A program made the position numbers and the translations under genes. DNA of 64,000 bases from UBA7803 sp041690675 (GTDB lineage Bacteria > Pseudomonadota > Gammaproteobacteria > Pseudomonadales > Azotimanducaceae): NCBI GenBank assembly GCA_041690675.1, contig JAWLGU010000009.1:17587-81586 (forward strand), written 5' to 3'. Every line of letters begins with the position of its first letter. Positions within the stretch are counted from its first letter, which is position 1. The notes under the pieces are model-generated. The model made no database searches, was not told where the DNA came from, and saw only the letters and a program-made list of their open reading frames with translations. This document shows, piece by piece, positions 25,752 to 37,091 of the stretch.

Positions 25752-26149
25752 GATGAACTCCTGCGACGGCGCTCTGCCCTCAGCTCGAGAAGCTTCTTCT
25801 CGATGGCGTCGAGCTCGGCCTCGCTGATGGACTGGCCATCGCGGCCGAGCAGCGACACGACGGCGTCGCCCACGGAGCCGCTGAAGAAGGTGTCCAGCAG
25901 GCGCCGCCACGCATTGCGCTGAGCGGTGGCTCGCGCCAGGGTGGGGCGGTAGAGATAGCGTTGCCCGCTCTGCTGGAACGTGACGTGCCCCTTGTCCACC
26001 AGCTTGCCGAGCAGCGCACGCACGGCGGAGTAGCTCGGGGCATCGGGTATGGAGGCCTGCACATCCGCCGCCGAGGCCTCGCCCCGGGCATAGAGCACGT
26101 CCATGATCTGGCGTTCCCGGCGGGAGAGGTGCGCATGGTCGCTTCGCAC
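25748..26149 (-). CDS. BlaI/MecI/CopY-family repressor
   Basis: 133-residue winged-helix repressor (residues 5-80: HLSRRERQIMDVLYARGEAS, YSAVRALLGKLVDKG) with a C-terminal dimerisation helix pair. Family members repress their own operon until cleaved through the M56 sensor. The GTG start has GGAGGA seven bases upstream. A perfect inverted repeat 20 bases upstream of the start codon is the likely autoregulatory operator. First gene of a three-gene operon blaI-M56-tonB. Confidence 0.9.
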   Translation of the reverse strand: MRSDHAHLSRRERQIMDVLYARGEASAADVQASIPDAPSYSAVRALLGKLVDKGHVTFQQSGQRYLYRPTLARATAQRNAWRRLLDTFFSGSVGDAVVSLLGRDGQSISEAELDAIEKKLLELRAERRRRSSS

Positions 26150-26168
26150 GGCGGGTTCCTCCCATGGA

Positions 26169-26202
26169 TGCTAAATTATTAGCACATGCTGCGTTTTTAG
26201 CA
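26169..26202. promoter_or_regulatory. Putative BlaI operator: TGCTAA-N4-TTAGCA plus extra half site
   Basis: TGCTAA (26169-26174) and TTAGCA (26179-26184) form a perfect 6-bp inverted repeat with a four-base spacer, and another TTAGCA half site follows at 26197-26202. The site is just upstream of the blaI GTG, where a repressor would block transcription. It differs from the TACA/TGTA core known for staphylococcal BlaI, so the match is by symmetry and position, not by consensus. Confidence 0.65.
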
Positions 26203-26462
26203 CCACGAGACTGAGGCTGCAACCGGAAGGGGGACTCTGGTCTAGAACGAATGGCGATAAGGGGAGCGTTGGTTACGCCGAGTGTGACCTGCTTCACAGA
26301 AGCCGGACCGGCGCGGCGGCGAGCGGGTCCGGTGGCTCGGATCGTGACGCGTTTCGCATTTCCCGCGGGTGCTTGATCCTAACTTGACATCGGATAGGTA
26401 TGCCCGCTCCGGCGATGCCCCGGTTTGGTGCGGGATGAGAGAACTCGAAGGCGCTAACGCCC

Positions 26463-28166
26463 ATGAAGCTTCTGCTGGTCGAAGACGATCGCGCTGACGC
26501 GCGGTTTCTACGCTCCTGTCTGACCCGGAGTCAGGGGACGCCGCCGGATCTCGTTCATCGGGAGTGCCTCAACGACGCCCTGGAGGCCCTCCGCGCCGAC
26601 CACTTCGACGTGGTGCTGCTCGACCTGCATCTGCCGGATGCCAGCGGCGAAGCCTGCGTGCGGGCGATCCAGCAGGTGAACTCCGCCGTTCCCATCGTCG
26701 TCCTGAGCGGCGAGGACAGCGAGGAGTATGCCCTCGGCATCCTCAAACAGGGGGTGCAGGACTATCTGGTGAAGTGGGACGGGGAGGGCAAGATCATCCT
26801 CCGCGCCATTCGCTACGCCATCGAGCGCAAACGCTCGGAGCTGCGCCTGAATCACCTGGCCACCTACGATTCGCTCACCCAGATCCCCAACCGCAGTCAT
26901 TTCGTTCAGTACCTCGAAAAGGCGGTGAGCCGGGCTCAGCGCACGGGCACCATGCTCGGCCTGGTGTTCCTCGACCTCGACCGATTCAAGGGAGTCAACG
27001 ACACCCTGGGACATCACTTCGGTGACAAGCTGCTGGTGGCCGCTTCCAAGCGGATCGAGCAAACCGTGCGCAACGGCGACGTCATCGCGCGTATGGGGGG
27101 CGACGAGTTCGCGGTTCTGCTGGAGAGCGTTGCGGGGGTGCGCGCTGCCGAGGCGGTGGCGAGGAAGCTCGCTGCTGCGTTGTCGGAGCCCTACCTGCTC
27201 GACGGGCATCAGGTGAGCGTCACGGTGAGCATCGGGGTCACCATCTATCCCAACGACCGCGGCGACCCCGAGACCCTCATCAAGAACGCCGACATCGCCA
27301 TGTACCAGGCGAAGAACGCCGGCCGCAACGGCTTCAAATTCTTCACCGAGAGCATGCACCGGGAGATCCTGCATCAGCACGAGATGGCGCAGGACATGCG
27401 GCGCGCGCTGGCGGAGGGCGAGTTCTACCTGCTGTATCAGCCCCAGTTCCGGCTCGGGGACGGCGCCATGGCCGGCGCTGAAGCGCTGGTGCGGTGGCGC
27501 CGGGCGGACGGCAGGATGATACTGCCCGGGGATTTCATCGGCATTGCCGAGGAGTACGGGCACATCATCGATCTCGGACGCTGGGTGGCGGAAGCCGCCT
27601 TCCAGCAGAGCCTCGCCTGGTGCGGCGGGAGCGCCGGGCCGGGACCCATCGCCATCAACGTCTCGCCGCGGCAGCTCCTGCACGCCACGTTCTGTGAGGA
27701 TCTCGAGCAGCTCGTGCGCGCGTACGGGGTCGATCCCCGGACCATCGAGCTGGAGCTGACGGAGAGCAGTCTGGTTCAGGACGTCTGCGGTGCTCAGCGG
27801 GTGCTGACCCGCCTGAAGGATCTGGGGTTCGCCCTGGCCATCGACGACTTCGGAACCGGCCATTCCTGCCTCGACTACCTGAGGCGCTTTCCCATCGACA
27901 CCTTGAAGCTCGACCGCTCCTTCGTGAAGGACATCGGCGTCAATCCCCACGGTCCGGCCATCTGCCGCGCGATTCTGTCCATGGCGGAAAGCCTGGGTCT
28001 GGACACGGTGGCCGAGGGCATCGAGAACGCCGAGCAGCTCGCCTTCCTGCTGGAGCACGGCTGCGCGCGGGGCCAGGGCTTCTACTTGAGCAGACCGCTG
28101 ACTGCCGGAGACGTGGCGTTTCGGCGCCTCGCACCGGCGGCCGAACAGGAGGTTCGACATGCCTGA
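26463..28166 (+). CDS. Response regulator with GGDEF and EAL domains (c-di-GMP metabolism)
   Basis: 567 residues: receiver domain (1-125, phosphoacceptor Asp54), diguanylate cyclase domain (about 130-300) with intact GGDEF (212-216) and an RNGD inhibitory site five residues before it, and phosphodiesterase domain (about 315-560) with EAL in AEALVRW, INVSPRQL, ELTESS, AIDDFGTG, LKLDRSF and ARGQGFYLS. Both catalytic sites look competent, so the enzyme could make or degrade c-di-GMP depending on phosphorylation. It overlaps the downstream kinase by eight bases, which is the likely phosphodonor. Upstream 26203-26462 contains no gene. Confidence 0.93.
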   Translation: MKLLLVEDDRADARFLRSCLTRSQGTPPDLVHRECLNDALEALRADHFDVVLLDLHLPDASGEACVRAIQQVNSAVPIVVLSGEDSEEYALGILKQGVQDYLVKWDGEGKIILRAIRYAIERKRSELRLNHLATYDSLTQIPNRSHFVQYLEKAVSRAQRTGTMLGLVFLDLDRFKGVNDTLGHHFGDKLLVAASKRIEQTVRNGDVIARMGGDEFAVLLESVAGVRAAEAVARKLAAALSEPYLLDGHQVSVTVSIGVTIYPNDRGDPETLIKNADIAMYQAKNAGRNGFKFFTESMHREILHQHEMAQDMRRALAEGEFYLLYQPQFRLGDGAMAGAEALVRWRRADGRMILPGDFIGIAEEYGHIIDLGRWVAEAAFQQSLAWCGGSAGPGPIAINVSPRQLLHATFCEDLEQLVRAYGVDPRTIELELTESSLVQDVCGAQRVLTRLKDLGFALAIDDFGTGHSCLDYLRRFPIDTLKLDRSFVKDIGVNPHGPAICRAILSMAESLGLDTVAEGIENAEQLAFLLEHGCARGQGFYLSRPLTAGDVAFRRLAPAAEQEVRHA

Positions 28167-29301
28167 CTACACACCGGATGATCTGCGCATCATCGCGGAC
28201 GCCATTCCGTACCCCGTGATCTACATTCAGGCCGACGGTGCGGTGGGATTCACCAATCGCGCACTGCGGCGTGCCAACCGGCTGAGCGGCGACGACGTGG
28301 ACGGCCGGCCGGTGGGGGATCTGCTGAGCGCCGAGGAGAGCGAAGCAGGCCGCGCCGCGTTCCTCGAGTGCCTGCGCCAGGGCCGCCGCGTGTACCGGGA
28401 AGGACACTCGGCGGTGCCGGACGCCCCCATCCGCTACTGCCGCTACGTCTACGAGCCCGTTCGCAATCGCGACGGCGCGGTGCTGGGCGTGTGCGTCACG
28501 GTGGTGGATCTCACCGACATCAAGAACGCCGAGGACGCCTTGAAGGCCAGTCACGCCGACCTGAAGCGCTCCAACCAGGATCTGGAGCAGTTCGCCTACG
28601 TAGCCTCCCACGACCTGAAGGCGCCGCTGCGTTCCATCGAGGTGCTGGTGGGCTGGCTCATGGAGGACCTGGCCGGCTACACCGAAGGCGACGTGCAGGA
28701 GAACCTGGGGCTGTTGAAGACCCGTACCGCCCGGTTGAACCGGCTGCTCGACGATCTGCTCACCTACTCCCGGGTGGGCCGCCGGGTTGGCGAGGTCGGG
28801 GAGGTGGACGTGGGCGCGCTCGTGCAGGACGTGTGGTCGATGCTGGCGGCGCCGGACGGCTTCCGCCTGGAGCTGCAGAGAGATCTGCCCACACTCACGA
28901 CCTTCCGCGGACCCTTGGAGCAGGTGTTCCGCAATCTCATCGGCAACGCCATCAAGCACCATCCCGGACCCGCCGCCCGGATCACCGTCAGCGGCGAACG
29001 GTGCGACGGGCACTACCGGTTCGCTGTGGCCGACGATGGCGCCGGCATTCCTGAGGAATATCGGGAGCGCATCTATCAGATGTTCCAGACCCTGCAGCCT
29101 CGCGACGAGGTGGAGGGCAGCGGCATGGGTCTGGCCATCGTCAGCCGCGTGGTGGAGTGGCAGGGCGGACGCATCTGGCACGAGCCCGCCGCGGACGGCG
29201 CCAACGGCACCGTGTTCAGGTTCGAATGGAAAGTGGTGGATGCCGAGTCTGCGGAGTCGCTGCTGGGCGAGCGGAATCAGCCGAGGAGCCGTGCCGCATG
29301 A
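28159..29301 (+). CDS. PAS-domain sensor histidine kinase
   Basis: 380 residues: N-terminal PAS domain (about 10-120), coiled-coil, HisKA dimerisation domain with FAYVASHDLKAPLRS (phospho-acceptor His151), and an HATPase domain (NLIGNAIKHH near 265, DDGAGIPEEY near 295, GSGMGLAIV near 325). The DHp/ATPase sequence is of the phytochrome-kinase-like type, but no GAF/PHY chromophore module is present. No transmembrane helix, so it should be cytoplasmic. It is sandwiched, with overlaps at both ends, between the GGDEF-EAL regulator and an Rcp1-like regulator, implying two phosphorylation targets. Confidence 0.93.
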   Translation: MPDYTPDDLRIIADAIPYPVIYIQADGAVGFTNRALRRANRLSGDDVDGRPVGDLLSAEESEAGRAAFLECLRQGRRVYREGHSAVPDAPIRYCRYVYEPVRNRDGAVLGVCVTVVDLTDIKNAEDALKASHADLKRSNQDLEQFAYVASHDLKAPLRSIEVLVGWLMEDLAGYTEGDVQENLGLLKTRTARLNRLLDDLLTYSRVGRRVGEVGEVDVGALVQDVWSMLAAPDGFRLELQRDLPTLTTFRGPLEQVFRNLIGNAIKHHPGPAARITVSGERCDGHYRFAVADDGAGIPEEYRERIYQMFQTLQPRDEVEGSGMGLAIVSRVVEWQGGRIWHEPAADGANGTVFRFEWKVVDAESAESLLGERNQPRSRAA

Positions 29302-29714
29302 ACAGGAAAGCCGTGAACATCCTGCTGGTGGAAGACGACAGCATCGACGCCAAAGCCTTCGTCCGGGCCATGGACAAGCTGAAGATCGCCAACCCGGTGA
29401 CCGTGGCCAAGGACGGCGTGGAGGGGCTGGAGAAGCTCAAGGAGATGCCGCGCCCCAACCTGGTGATCCTGGACATCAACATGCCGCGCATGAACGGCCT
29501 GGAGATGCTGCGCCGGCTGCGCGAGGACGAGGCTCTGCGCGACACCATCGTGTTCGTGCTCACCACCTCCAACGACGACCAGGACAAGTTCGAGGCCTAC
29601 AACCTCAACGTCGCCGGTTACATGCTGAAGTCCGACATGGGCAACAGCTTCATCCGCGCCGTGTCGCTGGTGGAGAACTACTGGAAGGTGGTGGAGTTCC
29701 CGGAGTCCCACTGA
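29298..29714 (+). CDS. Rcp1-like single-domain response regulator
   Basis: Receiver-only protein of 138 residues with E12-D13-D14, phosphoacceptor Asp59 (VILDINMPRMNG), FVLTTSNDD and the conserved Lys in GYMLKSD. The long beta4-alpha4 region and the C-terminal VSLVENYWKVVEFP are typical of Rcp1-like regulators paired with phytochrome-type kinases. The ATG at 29298 overlaps the kinase stop codon (ATGA). It could act as a phosphate sink or a shuttle to another component. Confidence 0.92.
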   Translation: MNRKAVNILLVEDDSIDAKAFVRAMDKLKIANPVTVAKDGVEGLEKLKEMPRPNLVILDINMPRMNGLEMLRRLREDEALRDTIVFVLTTSNDDQDKFEAYNLNVAGYMLKSDMGNSFIRAVSLVENYWKVVEFPESH

Positions 29715-29756
29715 CGTTTGGTCGGAAGGTATCGGGCTGGCCGCCGCCCCGGGTGG

Positions 29757-30386
29757 TCAGTCGCGTGCGCTCGACGAGGAAACGTAGCGGTACAGCATCA
29801 GCGCCAACTCGTCTTCCAGAGCGGGTGAATCCAGCAGCTCCGGGGCCATGTCCGCGACGTTGTCGATCACGGCATGCGTGGCGTGCAGCATCACCTGCGC
29901 GACCAGTCGCGGATCCCGGTCACCAAGCCGAGCATGAGACTGGAGTGCACGAACCGTGTGTTCCGCGAACTCCTCGTAGATCGCTCGGGCCTGCGGTTGC
30001 GTGACGGAGAGGGGGATGAGATTCCTCAACGCCGAGTTCAGGCGAGGGTTGCGTCGTGTGGCGTTGATCCGGGCACGCACGGTGCTGCGGATCAGCGTCT
30101 GCAGATCGTCTTGCGGTGCGCTGGCGAGCTCGGCCTGGAATCCCGACCAGCGCTCCTCGTTCCACCGCAGGTTCAGGATCGCGAAGATCGCTTCCTTGTT
30201 GGGAAAGTACTCGTAGAGGCTGCCGATACCGACGCCGGCCCGTTCGGCGATGCGGTCAGTGGTGGCCTTCTCGTACCCCCGCTGCACCAGAACCCGAGCC
30301 GCTGCTTCGAGGATGGCGTTCCAGGTCGCCTTCGCTCGCGCCTGTGTGGGCGTCTTCCGCGGCTTTCGACTGATCCGTCTGGCCAT
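29757..30386 (-). CDS. TetR-family transcriptional regulator
   Basis: 209 residues with an N-terminal TetR HTH (about 15-62: AILEAAARVLVQRGYEKATT, RIAERAGVGIGSLYEYFPNK) and a C-terminal ligand-binding domain of the AcrR/TetR_C type. Divergently transcribed from the P450 gene with 83 bases between starts; a 16-base inverted repeat in that gap is a natural operator candidate. This suggests control of the P450, probably induced by its substrate. Confidence 0.9.
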   Translation of the reverse strand: MARRISRKPRKTPTQARAKATWNAILEAAARVLVQRGYEKATTDRIAERAGVGIGSLYEYFPNKEAIFAILNLRWNEERWSGFQAELASAPQDDLQTLIRSTVRARINATRRNPRLNSALRNLIPLSVTQPQARAIYEEFAEHTVRALQSHARLGDRDPRLVAQVMLHATHAVIDNVADMAPELLDSPALEDELALMLYRYVSSSSARD

Positions 30387-30417
30387 TCCTGCCGGCTCCG
30401 AAACCCGAGTACAAATC

Positions 30418-30433
30418 CCGAGGAATCCCTCGG
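30418..30433. promoter_or_regulatory. Candidate TetR operator between tetR and the P450 gene
   Basis: CCGAGG (30418-30423) and CCTCGG (30428-30433) form a perfect inverted repeat with a four-base spacer, centred between the two divergent start codons. Confidence 0.5.
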
Positions 30434-30469
30434 ATCATAACCCCTTGGAGAAGCGCGGAGAAATCACCA

Positions 30470-31783
30470 ATGCAGCCCAGGGCGAATCAGAGGCTCGGGC
30501 GGATTCCGGGACCGAGGGGATTGCCGTTCCTCGGCAACCTGCCGCAACTGTTGCCCGACCCGTTGCCGTACGTGAAACACCTTCACGATCGGTACGGCAA
30601 CGTGTTCTTTGCTCGATTCGCGGGAAACCGGAAAGTCGTCTTCCTCCTCGGGCCTGAGGCGACGGAAATGGTGCTGCAGGACAGGGCGGGGCTGTTCTCC
30701 AGTGCCGGTGGCTATGCGGATCAGAGCCGCTATCTGGGTGAGCAGGTGCTGTTGTTCCTCGACGGCGCCGAGCACCGTGCGCTGCGGCAGGTCCTGAATC
30801 CCTCCTTTCGCACCGAAAGGCTGAAGTCCTATCTACCTGCCATCAATCGACGGATCGCCCGCGCCGTGAGGAACTGGCGGCAGACCCCGCCGGCAGACCT
30901 GGCGCTCGGCATACGGGAGCTCACGCTGGCCGTGGCGATCGACGTGGTGGTCGGCGCGAAACCGGAACGGGAAATCCCGGCGCTGAACCGAAAGTTCCTC
31001 CGCGTGCTGGCGGCGATGGTCAGCCTGAATCCATTGGTGCGGTTCCGCGGAAGGCGCACCCGTGCATGGCTGGACAGGCAACTCCGGGAGCAGATCCCAT
31101 CCCGTCGCGAAGCGACCGCCTTCGATCTGTTCACGATGCTGTGTCAGTGCTCGGAGGCGGGCGGTGTGCAGAGCGACGACGAGATCGTCGATAACGTCAT
31201 CGGGCTTCTGGTCGCCGCCTACGAAACCACCGCGAGCACGATATCCATGATGGTCTGCGCCCTGGCGGAGCATCCGTCGTGGCAAGACCGCGTGAGGAAT
31301 GAGATATCGAGATGGACCGCTCCATCGGGGCCGTCGTGGGCAGACCTCGACCACCTGCCTGAGACCGACTGGGTTCTGAAGGAAGTGCTCAGGCTGTACC
31401 CGCCAATATCCTTCATCCCCAGAAGAACTACCGGCGCCGTTCGGGTCGAAGGCCACACGATCCCAGCCGGCACGCCGGTCATCGTCTCGCCGGGATTCGT
31501 GCATCAGATGGAGTCGATCTACCCTCAGCCCACAATGTTCGATCCACGACGCTTCGCTCCGGGGCGCGTGGAAGATCGAGCTCATCGGTGCGCTTGGGTT
31601 CCCTTCGGCAAAGGCGCGCACACTTGTCTGGGGATGCAGCTCGCGCGCATGGAGACGAAGGCGTTCTTCGCGCACCTGCTCAAAGCCGTCAGGGTCGACG
31701 CAACCGGAACGCCGCCGCGCATGAAATACGTTCCGGTCCTCGGTCCGGCGGGCCCGCTGCCGGTGCGGTTCGACCCAATCTGA
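30470..31783 (+). CDS. Cytochrome P450
   Basis: Heme-thiolate monooxygenase of 437 residues. Proline-rich hinge (RIPGPRGLPFLGNLP), I-helix (LLVAAYETTAS, with an acid-Thr-type pair for oxygen activation), K-helix ExxR (EVLR), PERF-like DPRRFAP and the heme-binding loop FGKGAHTCLGMQLA with the axial Cys386 are present. The layout is closer to the CYP102/CYP110-like fatty-acid or alkane class than to camphor P450s. No ferredoxin or reductase gene is adjacent. The gene ends 26 bases from convergent valS. It replaces nothing conserved and may be an accessory insertion with tetR. Confidence 0.93.
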   Translation: MQPRANQRLGRIPGPRGLPFLGNLPQLLPDPLPYVKHLHDRYGNVFFARFAGNRKVVFLLGPEATEMVLQDRAGLFSSAGGYADQSRYLGEQVLLFLDGAEHRALRQVLNPSFRTERLKSYLPAINRRIARAVRNWRQTPPADLALGIRELTLAVAIDVVVGAKPEREIPALNRKFLRVLAAMVSLNPLVRFRGRRTRAWLDRQLREQIPSRREATAFDLFTMLCQCSEAGGVQSDDEIVDNVIGLLVAAYETTASTISMMVCALAEHPSWQDRVRNEISRWTAPSGPSWADLDHLPETDWVLKEVLRLYPPISFIPRRTTGAVRVEGHTIPAGTPVIVSPGFVHQMESIYPQPTMFDPRRFAPGRVEDRAHRCAWVPFGKGAHTCLGMQLARMETKAFFAHLLKAVRVDATGTPPRMKYVPVLGPAGPLPVRFDPI

Positions 31784-31809
31784 GGGTGCCGGAACCGGGA
31801 CGGGGAACG

Positions 31810-34567
<2,758 letters not shown>

Positions 34568-34578
<11 letters not shown>

Positions 34579-35122
34579 CCGATTCCTCGCTTGCTGATGA
34601 TGGCGATGATGATGTCCGGTGCTGCTGCGCGCGGACCATGGCATCGAGCTCGGCGCCGACGGCCGCCAGCAGAGCCTTGCGCAGCTCGTCCATGCGGCTC
34701 TGCACCACCTCTTGCAGCCACCGCTGCACGGTCTCGTCGATGCGTACCTTCAGCGCCGCGTTGAGCTCGTCGGTGTGCTCCGGGGTCCAGTCGTTCTGAT
34801 GCCGCTCGATGGCCGCCCGTGCCTGGTCGAGCATTTCCCGGGCCGATTGCCGCCACTCGTCGGAAAGCAGCGCCTTGAAGATCTCTTCGTTCAGACCCGG
34901 ATCGGCATCTGCGGTTTCCGCGAAGTCGCCCTCGCCGGACAGGAAGGTCTCGTTGACGCTCACCCCGCCGCGCACCACGTCCTCGAGAAGCGGCACGTCG
35001 TCGTCCCGGTCCTCGGGCGGCGCATCGGCGTCCGCGGCCTGGTTCTCGTCGAGCAGGGTGCGGATGGATTCCAGGTCGCCGAGCAGACCGCTGGCGCCGC
35101 TCTTGCCGTGGTCGTCGCTCAT
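34568..35122 (-). CDS. Conserved hypothetical protein between holC and valS
   Basis: 184 residues, acidic N-terminal half rich in Asp/Glu (about 20-85) and a helical C-terminal half (about 85-165) with Ala/Leu heptads suggestive of coiled coil. No catalytic motif, signal peptide or membrane segment is visible. I do not recognise a characterised family. It overlaps holC by four bases and valS by 11, so all three are translationally coupled. Similar uncharacterised genes occur at this position in other gammaproteobacteria. Confidence 0.75.
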
Positions 35123-35565
35123 GCGGACTCCCAGTCGTCCAGCTCGTGATGGAACAGGGGATAGCCGCGGTCGCGGTAGAACTTGTAGCGGTCGCGGCCC
35201 AGCGCGCGGTTGGCATCGACGACGATTTCCGCAACCCGCTCGAAGCGCCCGAAGAACGTCGGGATCTCCGTTGCGAGGTTGATCAGCACCCCGTCGGGGT
35301 CCGCCGGAGGGTTCCAGCCGAGCACCACGGGCGCGCGCTGAGCGGAGCCGGCGCCGAGATCCTCGTCTTCCCGGACGTGGGGCACGAAGCGGTGCTCAGG
35401 ATAGTTCCACAGCAGGTCGTCCAGATCCGCGGCGGCCTCCGCACCGTCCGTGTGGATGTGGACCCGGTTGCCGTTGCCCATCGCCTTGACCGCCAGCCGA
35501 CAGGCGAATCGGCAGGCGGCGTTCAGATCCACGTCCTGCAGGATGTAGAAGTCGATCCGGGTCAC
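35119..35565 (-). CDS. holC: DNA polymerase III chi subunit
   Basis: 148 residues. Chi links the clamp loader to SSB together with psi. The N-terminal RIDFYILQDVDLNAACRFAC and the GNRVHIHTD strand are typical of HolC, as is the FVPHV and NLATEIPTFFGRFERVAEIV region. The GTG start lies in a four-base overlap with pepA. The partner psi is plausibly the HolD-like gene at 2201, so both accessory clamp-loader subunits are in this window. Confidence 0.92.
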   Translation of the reverse strand: MTRIDFYILQDVDLNAACRFACRLAVKAMGNGNRVHIHTDGAEAAADLDDLLWNYPEHRFVPHVREDEDLGAGSAQRAPVVLGWNPPADPDGVLINLATEIPTFFGRFERVAEIVVDANRALGRDRYKFYRDRGYPLFHHELDDWESA

Positions 35566-37025
35566 CCGTTCCCCTGCTGAATAAGGTAGCGGAACAGCAG
35601 CCCGACCGGCCGTCCCGTGGCGCCCTTGGCGGCCCCGCCCTGGAAGGCGCTGCCGGCGATGTCCAGGTGCGCCCATGGGTATTTCTCGGCGAACCGGGAG
35701 AGGAAGCAGGCGGCGGTGATGGAGCCGGCACCCGGGTTGCCGATGTTGGGGATGTCGGCGAAGTTGCTCTTCAGCGCCTCCTGATACTCGTCCCACAGCG
35801 GCATGCGCCAGGCGCGGTCGCCACTCCACTCGCCGGCCCGAAGCAGTGCTTCGGCGAGGGCGTCGTCCTTGGTGAACAGCCCCGATGCGTGGGCCCCCAG
35901 CGCCACGATCATGGCGCCCGTGAGGGTGGCCACGTCGATCACCGTCTTCGGCTTGAAGCGCTCCACGTACGTGAGGGCGTCACACAGCACCAGGCGGCCT
36001 TCGGCGTCGGTGTTGAGAATTTCCACGGTCTTCCCCGAGAGCGTGCGCACGATGTCGCCGGGCCGGGTGGCCTTGCCGCTCGGCATGTTCTCCGCAGCCG
36101 CCACCACGCTGATCACGTTCACGGGGAGCCGCGCCTCCGCGGCGGCCCGAACCGCGCCGAGCACCGTAGCGGCGCCGCACATGTCGAACTTCATTTCGTC
36201 CATGGTGGCCGCGGGCTTCAGACTGATGCCGCCGGTGTCGAAGGTGATGCCCTTGCCCACCAGCACCACCGGAGCATCACCTGCCTTGCCGCCCTGGTAC
36301 TGAACGATGATCAACTGCCCGGGGGTGTCGCTGCCCTGGCTCACGGCCAGGAACGCACCCATGCCGAGCTCCTTCATCTTGCGCTCGTCCAGGTGGGACA
36401 CCTTGACCTTGTCGAGCCGGGAGAGCTTGCGCGCCTCGCGCAGGAGGTGGCTCGGATTGCAGATGTTGGGGGGCTGATTGCCGAGATCACGGGCGAGATC
36501 CAGCCCGGTCTGCAGGGCGTTGGCTTCCCGGGTTGCGCGCTGGGCGGAGGCGCGGCCGCGGGCATCGGTGTGCAGGGCCACGGTGCGCAGGGTGATGCCG
36601 CCGTTGTCGTTGCCGGTCTTGTGCGCTGAGAAGGCGTACAGCGCGTTGGCCATGGCCGCCAGGCCGGCGGAGTACCGCCAGTAGAGATCCCGGTCGGTGA
36701 CCCGGGTGGCGCCCAGGGCCCAGACCGCCGAATTGACCTTCAGGGGCTTCACCGCCTTGGCGACCGCGTCGGCGATCTTCCTGAAGTCGGCTTCGCTGAC
36801 CTCGGCGTCGGCACCGCCCGCCACCACCAGCCGCTTCACGGCCGATTCCCGGGGCAGCGCCACGATCTGCACCTTGCCCGGCTTGTCGGTGAAGTCCTCG
36901 ACGGCGGCGTCGAACAGCCCTTGTTGCCGGTTCTGGCGCGCCGCTTTGCGGGCCTGGTCGAGGCTGGCGATGAGGCAAGGGGTCGCGAGTTCGCTGAGCG
37001 TCCCGGTCTTGGTGGTGTACTTCAT
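35562..37025 (-). CDS. pepA: Leucyl aminopeptidase (M17)
   Basis: 487-residue dizinc/manganese aminopeptidase that releases N-terminal residues and, in E. coli, also acts as a DNA-binding accessory factor (PepA/XerA). Metal and catalytic motifs are VGKGITFDTGGISLKP (Lys, Asp) and NTDAEGRLVLCDAL (Asp, Glu, Arg). The N-terminal domain (1-160) is of normal length. First gene of the pepA-holC-x-valS operon; no lptF/lptG is found upstream, unlike in many relatives. Confidence 0.96.
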   Translation of the reverse strand: MKYTTKTGTLSELATPCLIASLDQARKAARQNRQQGLFDAAVEDFTDKPGKVQIVALPRESAVKRLVVAGGADAEVSEADFRKIADAVAKAVKPLKVNSAVWALGATRVTDRDLYWRYSAGLAAMANALYAFSAHKTGNDNGGITLRTVALHTDARGRASAQRATREANALQTGLDLARDLGNQPPNICNPSHLLREARKLSRLDKVKVSHLDERKMKELGMGAFLAVSQGSDTPGQLIIVQYQGGKAGDAPVVLVGKGITFDTGGISLKPAATMDEMKFDMCGAATVLGAVRAAAEARLPVNVISVVAAAENMPSGKATRPGDIVRTLSGKTVEILNTDAEGRLVLCDALTYVERFKPKTVIDVATLTGAMIVALGAHASGLFTKDDALAEALLRAGEWSGDRAWRMPLWDEYQEALKSNFADIPNIGNPGAGSITAACFLSRFAEKYPWAHLDIAGSAFQGGAAKGATGRPVGLLFRYLIQQGNG

Positions 37026-37091
37026 GAAGCTGCTATCCGTTGTTTCGGCGCGATTCTAATGTAAAACAATGACTTGGCATATGGCGGGTGG

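Noticed and set aside
26384..26389. TTGACA as a -35 box for the GGDEF-EAL operon
   Set aside because: No acceptable -10 sequence lies 16-18 bases downstream; the promoter of this operon could not be placed.
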